Part shown: one piece after another, positions 1 through 5,596 of the stretch
How positions within the stretch are numbered: position 1 is the stretch's first letter
Layout of the letters: each line of letters opens with the position of its first letter
Source of the DNA: Anaerolineales bacterium UBA6663
GTDB lineage: Bacteria > Chloroflexota > Anaerolineae > Anaerolineales > UBA6663
NCBI GenBank assembly: GCA_002455335.1
Contig: DKKP01000095.1
Span: 8,218 to 14,885, forward strand
Direction of reading: 5' to 3'
DNA length: 6,668 nucleotides
Notes under the pieces: generated by a model
Database searches by the model: none
Told to the model about the DNA's origin: nothing
Seen by the model: only the letters and a program-made list of their open reading frames with translations
Program-made: the position numbers and the translations under genes

Positions 1-309
1 CCCACGGTCGGCGTCCCCGATGAGCCCACCCGCCCCGTGCCGCCGGACGTCACGGAGGACGTCAGCGATTGGCGGGGCGTGATCAAGAAAACCGACGCCG
101 GCGCACAGTTCGACGACTACTTCGAACGACAGGATCTTGGGCAGCCGATCCTATTCGGCATCGATTCGCGGGATCCGGCTATCGAGGCCCAGATCGAAGC
201 GCTGCGGGACAGCGGCAAGATCGTCCATCTCTACGGCACGCTGGTCAGCGATGTGCCCGACGTCAACGGCTCGCAGATCCTGGTCGTCAGCCTCGAAGTC
301 GATGAATGA
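1..309 (+). CDS. C-terminal part of a probably secreted protein ending in a small beta-rich, OB-like domain (5' end outside window)
   Basis: The frame is open from base 1 to the TGA at 307-309, so the start lies upstream; the GTG at 37 is unlikely to be the true start. The first ~17 visible residues are rich in Pro, Thr and Asp, like the linkers that follow lipoprotein signals in Chloroflexota. The remainder is a compact domain beginning with the motif DWRGVI, then GAQFDDYFER, LFGIDS, an Ile/Glu/Leu helix (IEAQIEALRDSGK), VHLYGTLVSDVPDVNGSQI and a final hydrophobic strand. The pattern of strands around 'YGTL' and 'VNGSQI' recalls OB-fold domains found at the C-terminus of exported Chloroflexota proteins. 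That is recognition by eye only. No catalytic residues are evident, so a binding role is possible. A hairpin lies about 60 bases after the stop. Confidence 0.75.
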   Translation, partial: PTVGVPDEPTRPVPPDVTEDVSDWRGVIKKTDAGAQFDDYFERQDLGQPILFGIDSRDPAIEAQIEALRDSGKIVHLYGTLVSDVPDVNGSQILVVSLEVDE

Positions 310-369
310 CCGATCGATGGCGACTCGCCTCGCAATCTGGCGTCCGATCGCTCGATGGTTCGTTCAGTC

Positions 370-400
370 GTGAGAGGGCCGGCTTTTTTGGCCCCCTCAC
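370..400 (+). terminator. Hairpin with T-rich loop downstream of the first gene, possible terminator
   Basis: An 11-base inverted repeat, GTGAGAGGGCC (370-380) and GGCCCCCTCAC (390-400), has one mismatch and encloses a loop that contains six T residues (384-389). The T-run sits in the loop instead of after the stem, so this is not a textbook intrinsic terminator. It does lie between the end of the first gene and the next same-strand gene, where one would be expected. Confidence 0.4.
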
Positions 401-447
401 GCACCTGATGTGACCCGCTGGAAGCCGTCCGCTACACGGAGCAAGTG

Positions 448-996
448 ATGGACGAGAACATGGTGGACAAACCACAACTCTCTTTCCGATCGATCCTGTA
501 TCGGACGATTGTGACTCACACAGTCACGTATTTCGCAACGGGCATTGTCGCTTCCATCTTCATCGGATATGCGGCTCGAATGAGCCGGCCAGATGTGGCC
601 CCGATCATTCGATCGATCACCGATCCGATCTTGATCGCATCTCCGCTCTTTCAGCCCTTGAGGGCTGCACTGCTGGCCATCGTGTTCTTTCTGTTGCGAG
701 ACATCTTGTTCGGCAATCGAAGAGGTTGGCTGATCATGTGGTGCACACTCGTCGTGATCGGGATCCTCACGCCCTTTTCGGCGAGTTGGGGAGGCATTGA
801 GGGAATGATCTTCTTCAGATTCCCGATCTGGGATCACATTGCCGGTTGGCCGGAGGTGTTTGCCCAGACACTTTTGCTATCCGTGGCACTCACCTACTGG
901 GTCGATCACCCAAAGAGCAAACGTCTGGCGGTCGGCCTGTGGGTGGGTTTCGGTTTGACCATCCTGTTGCCGATGATAGCCCTGTTGACGGCCTAG
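448..996 (+). CDS. Small multi-spanning membrane protein of unknown function
   Basis: The protein has 182 residues if it starts at the ATG at 448. GGAG at 438-441 is 6 bases before this ATG but only 3 before the in-frame GTG at 445, so 448 is preferred. Hydrophobic stretches suggest about five membrane spans, at residues ~20-42, 69-88, 93-111, 136-152 and 160-181. The N-terminal ~15 residues are polar and the loops carry Arg/Lys clusters (RDILFGNRRG, DHPKSKR). A Gly/Phe/Trp-rich loop (SASWGGIEGMIFFRFPIWDH) lies between spans three and four. I recognise no family. Composition is clearly lower in GC than the rest of the window: bases 481-540 are 29/60 G+C, against 47/60 for 4621-4680 in the MFS gene. 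This could mean later acquisition or simply a faster-evolving membrane protein. The gene stands alone, with a hairpin upstream and a convergent cluster downstream. Confidence 0.8.
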   Translation: MDENMVDKPQLSFRSILYRTIVTHTVTYFATGIVASIFIGYAARMSRPDVAPIIRSITDPILIASPLFQPLRAALLAIVFFLLRDILFGNRRGWLIMWCTLVVIGILTPFSASWGGIEGMIFFRFPIWDHIAGWPEVFAQTLLLSVALTYWVDHPKSKRLAVGLWVGFGLTILLPMIALLTA

Positions 997-1182
997 ACCC
1001 TCGGTCGGCGCCATGGGATCGACCTGGCCCTGGCCGTGAAAGAACAAACTCTGCAACAGCTGGGCGGCCGCACCGCCCTTGCTCACACGGCGGCCTGCTC
1101 CACGCGCGGCTTTTCGAGCGCCTGCGTGGCGTATCCGAACGTTTTCAAGTTCATGGGGTTGACGATCACCACCGCATAGAGA
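997..1182. other. Convergent intergenic region without a complete gene
   Basis: This interval separates the ends of the + strand membrane protein gene and the - strand lipoprotein gene. It contains a GC-rich hairpin (1062-1078) and a short minus-strand coding remnant (about 1083-1205), described separately. No start codon with a convincing ribosome binding site and adequate length was seen on either strand. Confidence 0.6.
1062..1078. terminator. GC hairpin between convergent genes, weak terminator candidate
   Basis: GGGCGG (1062-1067) and CCGCCC (1073-1078) form a perfect 6-bp stem around the loop CCGCA. Only two T residues follow on the + strand and no T-run follows on the - strand. As an intrinsic terminator it is weak, although its position between two converging genes is suitable. 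Confidence 0.25.
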
Positions 1183-1205
1183 TCAGTCGCCGGCCGGTGT
1201 GAAAT
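1083..1205 (-). pseudogene. Short reading-frame remnant, IS110-type transposase-like segment (tentative)
   Basis: On the minus strand, a frame different from that of the neighbouring lipoprotein gene is open from 1205 to the TGA at 1083-1085. It reads like protein, with the core AVVIVNPMNLKTFGYATQAL followed by EKPRVEQAAV. IS110-family transposases (DEDD type) carry in their N-terminal domain a pattern like VVNP-x-x-(V/L)-(K/R)-x-F-x-x-A-T-x-x-L-x-K-x-x-R. The fragment follows this ungapped for about 25 positions, but lacks the usual KTDRxDA. No start codon with a ribosome binding site is present and no flanking transposase sequence is visible, so this would be a decayed scrap. Alternatively it is a former C-terminal extension of the adjacent lipoprotein, detached by a frameshift, because the two frames meet with no gap. 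A chance antisense frame is also possible. Confidence 0.28.
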
Positions 1206-1827
1206 TCATGTAGGAGAATAGTTGTCCGTCCGGCAAAAGCGCAACCAGAAAGCGGTGCGGGTTCTGGCCGGCGGGCGTTGTGCCGTTGGAGGTCCAGTCG
1301 AAGAAGTAGATCGGATCCTTCACGCCCTCGCTGTAGACCCATGCGCCGTCGTCGGCGAGCACAACAGGCGCATACTGCGCGGCGTAGCCCTGGGCGCGCG
1401 TGCGCAGGTTCTCGTGTGAGACAGCCTGATCTTGTTCAGCCCGGACGAGGGCCGAGGGCTGGATCACGCGCAAGGTTTGCGATGAAGGTTCGAAACCATA
1501 CATCCGGCCCAGGTCATCGGCGAGAAAGACGAGGCGCTCGTCGCGTGTGGGGTGATTGGGCTCGATATCGAGAGCGCCGACGCTCAAGGTCAGCGCGGGG
1601 TCACCCGTGACCTCGCGCGCCTGAGCCTGCAGATCCGCCCAGGTGGCTGTCTCGAACCGGGCTGTGACTTCGTCGTCCTGCAGACAGACAGGCCCGGCGA
1701 CACCCAGGTCATCGACAGCCGTGCCACGCACGGGGATGAGTTCGAGGCAGGTCGGCTGTGGCGCGCACGCTGAGAGCGTGAGCGCCAGACAGGCGGCGGC
1801 CAGGCCAAGGACGGTTTGTCGTTGCAT
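1183..1827 (-). CDS. Lipoprotein of unknown function
   Basis: The protein has 214 residues. The N-terminus is a lipoprotein signal: a basic start (MQRQ), a hydrophobic core, and the lipobox L18-S19-A20-C21, so the mature protein should be lipid-anchored at Cys21 outside the cytoplasmic membrane. Two further Cys (27 and 48) could form a disulfide. The globular part contains many Asp/Glu and ends with an aromatic region (VYSEGVKDPIYFFDW, HRFLVALLPDGQLFSYMNF) that looks like paired beta strands. I recognise no known family. GAGG, 7 bases before the ATG at 1827 (minus strand GAGGTGATCGATG), supports the start. It is the last gene of a tight minus-strand series, 17 bases after the preceding lipoprotein gene, so the two are probably co-transcribed and act in the same place. 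A frame-shifted coding-like stretch begins exactly where this gene stops. Confidence 0.82.
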   Translation of the reverse strand: MQRQTVLGLAAACLALTLSACAPQPTCLELIPVRGTAVDDLGVAGPVCLQDDEVTARFETATWADLQAQAREVTGDPALTLSVGALDIEPNHPTRDERLVFLADDLGRMYGFEPSSQTLRVIQPSALVRAEQDQAVSHENLRTRAQGYAAQYAPVVLADDGAWVYSEGVKDPIYFFDWTSNGTTPAGQNPHRFLVALLPDGQLFSYMNFTPAGD

Positions 1828-1844
1828 CGATCACCTCAAAAGTA

Positions 1845-2804
1845 TCAGGGTAGCTCGCCCACAGCCGGGAAGACACCGGCTTCAACGTAGTACCAGGTCT
1901 CGCCGCGCTGCGCGTAGAAGGCAACCATTTCTTGTGCGGCAAGCGGGTTGAGGATGCCTCCGGCACAGCACAGGTGGTGCTCGATGCCTGTAAAGCCCGT
2001 CGGATAGAGGATGCCGTCGTATGAGAAGCCATAGCGCTCGCTGGCTCGGAAGAAAAAGAACGGCCGGCCGGCCAGCAACTGGAAATTAAACGCTTCATCG
2101 AAACCATGCCGCTGGCTCAGCGATTGACCGTCGGCGATGACATCGGCGATCAGTTCCATCTCGGCCCCAAGGGCCGATCGGGCATGCAAGACATTGAGAT
2201 ACCAGTGTGATCCGTCGACCCAGAGCCTCCCAAGGAGGCCCGGGCCCATCGTCTCGGGCGGGATCGAGAAGAGCACCTGTTCACCCTTGATGACGTCGAC
2301 GCCCTCAAGCAGTCCGCGATCCGTCGACTCGACAGCCACCGATCGGGCGTAGAAAAGGTCGCCCTCGTCGGCGCCGATCGCCTGAACCGTATAGTACGCA
2401 TCGGGATCCGTAACGGCGTCATACGGGCTAGGCCATACCAGTTCGCGATGGCTGCGGTGGCGCTCCAGCACGGCCTCGGCCGAAGCGCCGATTGGCTGAA
2501 ATGGCTCGCCAAGGACCGGGCGGGCCGCGAGCTCAAACGCCTCAAGCGAGAATCCCTCGGGCAGTTCAGGCTCGATCGACGGCGGGGGCCCGGCTGTAGC
2601 GACCGGTGTCGGGCTCGGTGTGAGTGTCGGCGCGCGCGTGGGCCGAGCCGTGCGCGTCGGCGTCAGGGTTGCGGTCGGCGGCTGATCGGTGACGGTTGGC
2701 GCTGGCGTAAGGGTGGGCTCGATCGGCGGCGCGACGCAGGCCGAGGCAACGATAACCAGCCAGGCGCCGGCCAGGCGCGTGGCCCAGCCGAATCGGCTAC
2801 GCAT
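1845..2804 (-). CDS. Lipoprotein with Pro/Thr linker and C-terminal globular domain, unknown function
   Basis: The protein has 319 residues. A signal peptide with a permissive lipobox A20-S21-A22-C23 is followed by a low-complexity Pro/Thr linker (about residues 25-75, with repeated TPT/TPTP-like units). The rest is a globular extracytoplasmic domain. The C-terminal third is the most distinctive: GRPFFFFRASERYGFSYDG, then HHLCCAGGILNP (Cys279-Cys280), then VAFYAQRGETWYYVEAGVF. This aromatic pattern with adjacent cysteines matches my memory of uncharacterised Chloroflexota exported proteins, but I can name no family. A Pro/Thr linker usually spaces a domain away from the membrane through the cell wall. 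The gene begins 9 bases after the 74 aa membrane protein gene ends and is followed after 17 bases by another lipoprotein gene. The ATG has no strong ribosome binding site, so translation may be coupled to the upstream gene. Confidence 0.85.
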   Translation of the reverse strand: MRSRFGWATRLAGAWLVIVASACVAPPIEPTLTPAPTVTDQPPTATLTPTRTARPTRAPTLTPSPTPVATAGPPPSIEPELPEGFSLEAFELAARPVLGEPFQPIGASAEAVLERHRSHRELVWPSPYDAVTDPDAYYTVQAIGADEGDLFYARSVAVESTDRGLLEGVDVIKGEQVLFSIPPETMGPGLLGRLWVDGSHWYLNVLHARSALGAEMELIADVIADGQSLSQRHGFDEAFNFQLLAGRPFFFFRASERYGFSYDGILYPTGFTGIEHHLCCAGGILNPLAAQEMVAFYAQRGETWYYVEAGVFPAVGELP

Positions 2805-2813
2805 GACGCTGTC

Positions 2814-3038
2814 TCAGTCCTTGCGCCCGGCGTCGAGCAGAACCGACAACAGGCGGTTGGTTTCGCGCTGCTCGGTCAGGAGCGCGTCAAAGACCTTCTG
2901 CGTTTCGAACTGAGTTCGCTGCTGATTTCGGATGCCTCGCCACAATAAGAGGATCGGCAGCGTCAACGCCGCCAGTGCCAGGAGAACGACAAGCACATTG
3001 AGCAAAAACGTCAGCGCAAAAGGTATGTTGAAGTCCAT
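2814..3038 (-). CDS. Small single-span membrane protein with a helical polar tail
   Basis: The protein has 74 residues. Residues ~6-34 form one long hydrophobic segment (from IPFALTFLLN to PILLLW). It is followed by the basic WRGIRNQQR and a charged, probably helical tail (QTQKVFDALLTEQRETNRLLSVLL in outline) with hydrophobic residues spaced as in a coiled coil. The positive charges after the span suggest a tail in the cytoplasm. There is no cleavage motif, so it is probably a membrane anchor or assembly partner. It lies 9 bases upstream of the larger lipoprotein gene in the same direction, a spacing that argues for co-expression. The ATG has only a weak AAGG about 10 bases upstream. A perfect palindrome (3053-3067) lies 14 bases before the start. 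I recognise no family; the length, spacing and clear membrane topology support a real gene. Confidence 0.72.
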   Translation of the reverse strand: MDFNIPFALTFLLNVLVVLLALAALTLPILLLWRGIRNQQRTQFETQKVFDALLTEQRETNRLLSVLLDAGRKD

Positions 3039-3052
3039 CCAATTCTAACCTT

Positions 3053-3067
3053 GGACCTGTCAGGTCC
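3053..3067. promoter_or_regulatory. Perfect palindrome upstream of the small membrane protein gene
   Basis: GGACCTG-T-CAGGTCC is a perfect 7-bp inverted repeat with a single-base spacer, placed 14 bases before the ATG at 3038. It could be a dimeric repressor's operator or, as RNA, a hairpin just before the ribosome binding region. No clear -35/-10 pair was found beside it. Confidence 0.4.
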
Positions 3068-3090
3068 GCTCGCTATTCCCTATTTTTCAA

Positions 3091-3106
3091 GCGATTCGAA
3101 AATCGC
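3091..3106. repeat. Hairpin in an AT-rich patch between two minus-strand genes
   Basis: GCGATT-CGAA-AATCGC is a perfect 6-bp inverted repeat; on the minus-strand RNA the loop is UUCG. It lies 24 bases after the stop of the preceding minus-strand gene, within the only AT-rich stretch of the window (about 3071-3130). No T-run follows in the minus direction, so it is more likely to be an RNA-stabilising or processing hairpin than a terminator. Confidence 0.35.
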
Positions 3107-3129
3107 CTTTGCAAAAACCGCCGCAAATT

Positions 3130-3753
3130 CTAACCTTCGGCCTGGTCGGGCCACTCGGGCAGACGTTCGAGCAGGACGGCGCGGCCTTCATTGATCGCGT
3201 TGAGGTAGGCCGTCGCGCTGACCGACTGGACGCCGGCCCCATTCAGCTTCAAAATCAGGTTCAGGGCTCGCGGATCTTCGACCAGATCCTCTCCGCCACG
3301 CCGATAACTATACGCGCGCGTGCGCCCATCCGATGCCGACACGAGCATCACCGGGGCGCCATATACCGAATAGAACTTGCGCTGAAGCCCGTCCGCCAGC
3401 TTGCGGTGCTCGGCCCGTCGGGCGCGCTGCTCAGCCACTTGCGCGCCAAACACGCCCTCGCTGAGCTCCTCGGCCTGCGCGCCGTCCGGCTGCTGGATCT
3501 CGTGGAAGACCCAATCGCCACGCAAGAGCTGGCCGGTTTCGAGATCGTCGAACACCCAGAAACGGCGCCCGCCCGCAGGCAGCGGCTCATCCTTGATCAG
3601 GCGCTCGCCCAACCTGAAATACATGACCTCACGCGGCGCTTCGGGCTCGGCTGACTCCGAAGACGCAGCGTCAACGGGCTCGGCCTTGGCCTGACCAGCG
3701 AGAAAGGCTTTTAGCGAATCACGGATCTTGTTGAACATGGCGCTATCCGACAA
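3130..3753 (-). CDS. Uncharacterised soluble protein
   Basis: The protein has 207 residues from a TTG at 3753 or 202 from the ATG at 3738 (MFNKIRDSLKAFL). TTG is preceded by GAGG at a spacing of 5. The ATG has only a weaker GGA but a more natural N-terminus, so the start is undecided. An N-terminal amphipathic helix leads into an Ala/Glu/Pro-rich linker (~20-41), then a domain with many aromatic residues (YFRLGERLIKDEPL, RRFWVFDDLETGQLLRGDW). A highly charged helix follows (~100-123, AEQRARRAEHRK), and then a second beta-rich part (KFYSVYGAPVMLVS, RTRAYSYRRGGEDLVEDPRAL). No signal peptide or membrane span is present, so it should be cytosolic. I recognise no family. Its gene follows the FlaR-like kinase gene and a possible 19-codon ORF, and precedes the envelope genes by 91 bases. 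It may be the cytosolic member of that set. Confidence 0.8.
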   Translation of the reverse strand: MSDSAMFNKIRDSLKAFLAGQAKAEPVDAASSESAEPEAPREVMYFRLGERLIKDEPLPAGGRRFWVFDDLETGQLLRGDWVFHEIQQPDGAQAEELSEGVFGAQVAEQRARRAEHRKLADGLQRKFYSVYGAPVMLVSASDGRTRAYSYRRGGEDLVEDPRALNLILKLNGAGVQSVSATAYLNAINEGRAVLLERLPEWPDQAEG

Positions 3754-3760
3754 TCATGCC

Positions 3761-3820
3761 TCAAGGCCGCTGTGTGCGCAAGCCACCGTCGCTTGGCGTC
3801 AGACATTCGGTCTGCGACAT
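3761..3820 (-). CDS. Possible 19-residue small protein or leader peptide
   Basis: On the minus strand a perfect AGGAGG (3831-3826) lies 5 bases before an ATG (3820-3818). This opens a 19-codon frame, MSQTECLTPSDGGLRTQRP, ending at the TGA at 3763-3761. The ribosome binding site is the strongest in the window and begins 5 bases after the stop of the FlaR-like gene. The ORF's stop overlaps the GAGG that would serve the TTG start of the next gene, an arrangement suited to translational coupling. The ORF is not in frame with the next gene (offset 67 bases). The alternatives are a regulatory leader, a real small protein, or the original N-terminus of the downstream gene, cut off by a frameshift. 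Confidence 0.45.
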   Translation of the reverse strand: MSQTECLTPSDGGLRTQRP

Positions 3821-3825
3821 GGCTT

Positions 3826-3831
3826 CCTCCT
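3826..3831 (-). promoter_or_regulatory. Strong Shine-Dalgarno sequence with no long ORF behind it
   Basis: The minus strand reads AGGAGG, 5 bases before the ATG of the 19-codon ORF. No frame longer than 20 codons starts at this site. Confidence 0.6.
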
Positions 3832-3835
3832 GCGT

Positions 3836-4348
3836 TCAAGCGTTCGATAACCCGCACAGCCAGTCATCGATGGATCGCTGTTCCGTGAGGCGCACAGTGA
3901 TGGCGCCCTGCACCGCCGCCAGCCAACCCGGATACAGCCGGCGCTTCAGCCCATGCGAGCGCGCCGCATGCCGAACCCCAGACCAGGCCCGCAACCAGGT
4001 CATGGTGTTGCCCGACCAGACCGGCTCGCGCGTGAGCGCCCAACGCACGTTTCGCGCGATCACCCGCCCAACGGTCACCGGCCAGGGCAGATCGAGCCAG
4101 ACGATGCACTCTGCCCGTGCCCAGACCCGTTCGCGCTGATCGTCGAAGTTGCCGTCGAGCACCCAGGCGGGTCGCGCCAATGCGGCGCCCAGACAGGCCT
4201 CGACGTGCGCGGATGGCGCGATCGCCCAATCCGGGCCCCAATAAAACGGATCGGTTGCGATGTAGGGAAGGCCCAACCGATCGCCGATCGCGCGCGCCAG
4301 CGTCGACTTGCCTGAGCCCGAGGCCCCAACCACCAGATAGCGCTGCAT
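3836..4348 (-). CDS. FlaR-like P-loop NTPase (adenylate-kinase-like family)
   Basis: The protein has 170 residues. It starts with a beta strand and a Walker A motif, GASGSGKST (residues 8-16), followed by LARAIGDRLGLPYIATDPFYWGPDW. Then come WVLDGN (62-67) and VWLDLP (83-88), the latter in the Walker B position, followed by a basic helical region with a WSGN motif (111-114). This order (Walker A, D-x-x-x-W near residue 35, W-V-x-D-G-N, V-W-L-D) is that of the adenylate-kinase-like proteins annotated as 'DNA topology modulation protein FlaR'. The true substrate is not established; a nucleoside or small-molecule kinase is likely. I chose the ATG at 4348 because the family begins just before the Walker A strand and AGGA lies 3-6 bases upstream. 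The frame is open further upstream, but that part is low-complexity and lies across the divergent promoter. It is transcribed away from the MFS gene and may head the minus-strand series. Confidence 0.87.
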   Translation of the reverse strand: MQRYLVVGASGSGKSTLARAIGDRLGLPYIATDPFYWGPDWAIAPSAHVEACLGAALARPAWVLDGNFDDQRERVWARAECIVWLDLPWPVTVGRVIARNVRWALTREPVWSGNTMTWLRAWSGVRHAARSHGLKRRLYPGWLAAVQGAITVRLTEQRSIDDWLCGLSNA

Positions 4349-4439
4349 GGATCCTAAAAGTAACGTATGCTCAAGCCCTGGCCCACCGGGCACGGGTCCC
4401 ACACCTATACCACAGGACCCGTGCCGGCGGAATTGCCCC
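4349..4439. promoter_or_regulatory. Divergent promoter region between the FlaR-like and MFS genes
   Basis: These 91 bases must contain promoters for both directions. A -10-like TATGCT on the + strand is at 4366-4371, without a recognisable -35. On the minus strand TATAGG (within 4404-4409) is a possible -10. Most of the right half is taken up by a long inverted repeat at 4389-4425. Confidence 0.5.
4389..4425. repeat. Perfect 11-bp inverted repeat, operator or leader hairpin before the MFS gene
   Basis: GGCACGGGTCC (4389-4399) and GGACCCGTGCC (4415-4425) are exact reverse complements separated by 15 bases. The symmetry continues outward (CCG/CGG) if one bulged G is allowed. The right arm ends 14 bases before the MFS start codon. 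If the TATGCT at 4366 is a real -10, the repeat would be in the mRNA leader and could fold next to the ribosome binding site. Otherwise it is a candidate operator in a divergent promoter. Confidence 0.6.
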
Positions 4440-5594
4440 ATGACCACAAACCTGCACCGCGACCGCACCACCTGGCTGGTGTACTTGATGCTGGCCTTCT
4501 ACGCCTACTGCCTCAACAGCTTCGGCCCGTTGACCCCGTTCCTCCGGAGTGAACTTGGGATCTCGTACGCCGTCGCCAGCCTGCACTTCACGGCGTTCGC
4601 GCTCGGCATCCTGGGCGCCGGCCTGGGCGGGCCGTCGGTGATCGAACGCATCGGGCGCTGGCGCGCCCTCTGGCTCGGCGCGTTCGGGATGAGCGCCGGG
4701 GCGGTCCTGCTCTTGGTCGGGGTCGACCCGCTCGTCACCATAGCCGCGTCGTTCCTGATGGGCCTGATCGGCTCGCTCATCCTGGCCGTCATGCCGGCGG
4801 CGCTGGCCGACCGCCACGGCGAGCGGCGCGCGATCGCGCTTTCGGAGGCCAACCTCCTGGCTTCGGTGATCTCAACCGCAGCGCCGCTGGCGATCGGCTG
4901 GTTCGCCCGCACAGCGCTCGGCTGGCGCCCAGGGCTCGGCCTCGCTCTACTCGCGCCGATCGCCCTGTACTTCGTTTTCCGCGGAGGGTCGACGGGAGAC
5001 GGTCGGGCGACTGACGTGACGGCCCCACGATCCACCGGCTCGCTGCCGACTCGCTATTGGGTGTTCTGGGCCGGCCTCGTGCTGGGCGTGTCGATCGAGT
5101 TCTGCATGGTCTTTTGGAGCGCCGACTTCCTCGAAACCGTGCGCGGCCTGGCCAAGGCCGACGCCGCGCAGGCCGTCAGCCTGTTCCTGGTCGGCATGAT
5201 CGTCGGCAGGCTGGTCGGCAGTCGGCTTGTCGTGCGCTTCGACACGCGCGCTGTCGTGATCGGGTCGCTGTTGATTGCCGGTCTTGGGTTCGGCGTGTAC
5301 TGGCTCGTGCCAGGCCCGATCGCGGCGCTGACCGGGCTCCTGGTGACCGGGCTGGGCGTGGCCGGCCTGTATCCCCTGATCATGGCGCTCGCGATCGAGG
5401 CCGCCGGGCCCAACGTCACCCAGGCCTCGGCACGCGCGACGCTGGCCTCGGGCGTGGCGATCTCGATCCTGCCGCTTGTGCTCGGGCGTGTCGCCGACGC
5501 CGTCGGGATCGCGTCCGCCTACGGCGTGGTCGCCGCCCTGCTGGTACTCACGCTCGTCATCATCGCGCTGGCCCGGCCGCGGGCGACGGCCTGA
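4440..5594 (+). CDS. Major facilitator superfamily transporter
   Basis: The protein has 384 residues, about the usual MFS length, with roughly twelve hydrophobic spans in two halves. These are separated by a polar, flexible loop (residues ~181-205, [13 protein letters not shown] and following). In the loop after span two, [15 protein letters not shown] (63-77) is a variant of MFS motif A (G-x-x-x-D-R-x-G-R-R) with Glu in place of Asp. A similar but weaker pattern ([15 protein letters not shown]) occurs in the second half. The substrate cannot be read from the sequence; efflux of small molecules or sugar/metabolite uptake are equally possible. I chose the ATG at 4440 because the cytoplasmic N-terminus ([12 protein letters not shown]) precedes span one directly and GGCGGA is about 9 bases upstream; the open frame further upstream crosses the inverted repeat. 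A DUF2256 gene starts 2 bases after the stop, so the two are probably translated together. Confidence 0.92.
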   Translation: MTTNLHRDRTTWLVYLMLAFYAYCLNSFGPLTPFLRSELGISYAVASLHFTAFALGILGAGLGGPSVIERIGRWRALWLGAFGMSAGAVLLLVGVDPLVTIAASFLMGLIGSLILAVMPAALADRHGERRAIALSEANLLASVISTAAPLAIGWFARTALGWRPGLGLALLAPIALYFVFRGGSTGDGRATDVTAPRSTGSLPTRYWVFWAGLVLGVSIEFCMVFWSADFLETVRGLAKADAAQAVSLFLVGMIVGRLVGSRLVVRFDTRAVVIGSLLIAGLGFGVYWLVPGPIAALTGLLVTGLGVAGLYPLIMALAIEAAGPNVTQASARATLASGVAISILPLVLGRVADAVGIASAYGVVAALLVLTLVIIALARPRATA

Positions 5595-5596
5595 CG

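Larger units (their letters stand above)
3041..3137. repeat. Pair of 12-bp direct repeats flanking the intergenic hairpins
   Basis: AATTCTAACCTT occurs at 3041-3052 and again at 3126-3137, 85 bases apart. The second copy spans the stop codon of the 202-207 aa protein gene. The first lies 3-14 bases before the start of the 74 aa gene, where its minus-strand AAGG may act as a weak ribosome binding site. The two copies enclose both the palindrome and the hairpin. Confidence 0.6.

Noticed and set aside
511..527. Inverted repeat GTGACT / AGTCAC inside the membrane protein gene
   Set aside because: Only 6 bp per arm, inside coding sequence and encoding ordinary residues of the first span region; expected by chance in a window of this size.
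397..837. Minus-strand open frame of 146 codons opposite the small membrane protein gene
   Set aside because: Its translation is almost entirely Asp/Arg/His/Gln/Ser, the signature of the antisense of a hydrophobic protein; the + strand frame has clear membrane spans and a ribosome binding site.
1709..2545. Ser/Arg/Ala-rich minus-strand frames overlapping the lipoprotein genes in a shifted frame
   Set aside because: They are shifted-frame shadows of the lipoprotein genes, with no motif or start signal.
2580..2740. Possible short tandem DNA repeat in the region encoding the Pro/Thr linker
   Set aside because: The repetition is at the amino acid level (TPT units) with varied codons; there is no regular DNA period, so it is not listed as a repeat feature.
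4349..4471. N-terminal extension of the FlaR-like gene to 4471
   Set aside because: The family starts immediately before the Walker A strand. The extension would cross the inverted repeat and the start of the divergent MFS gene.
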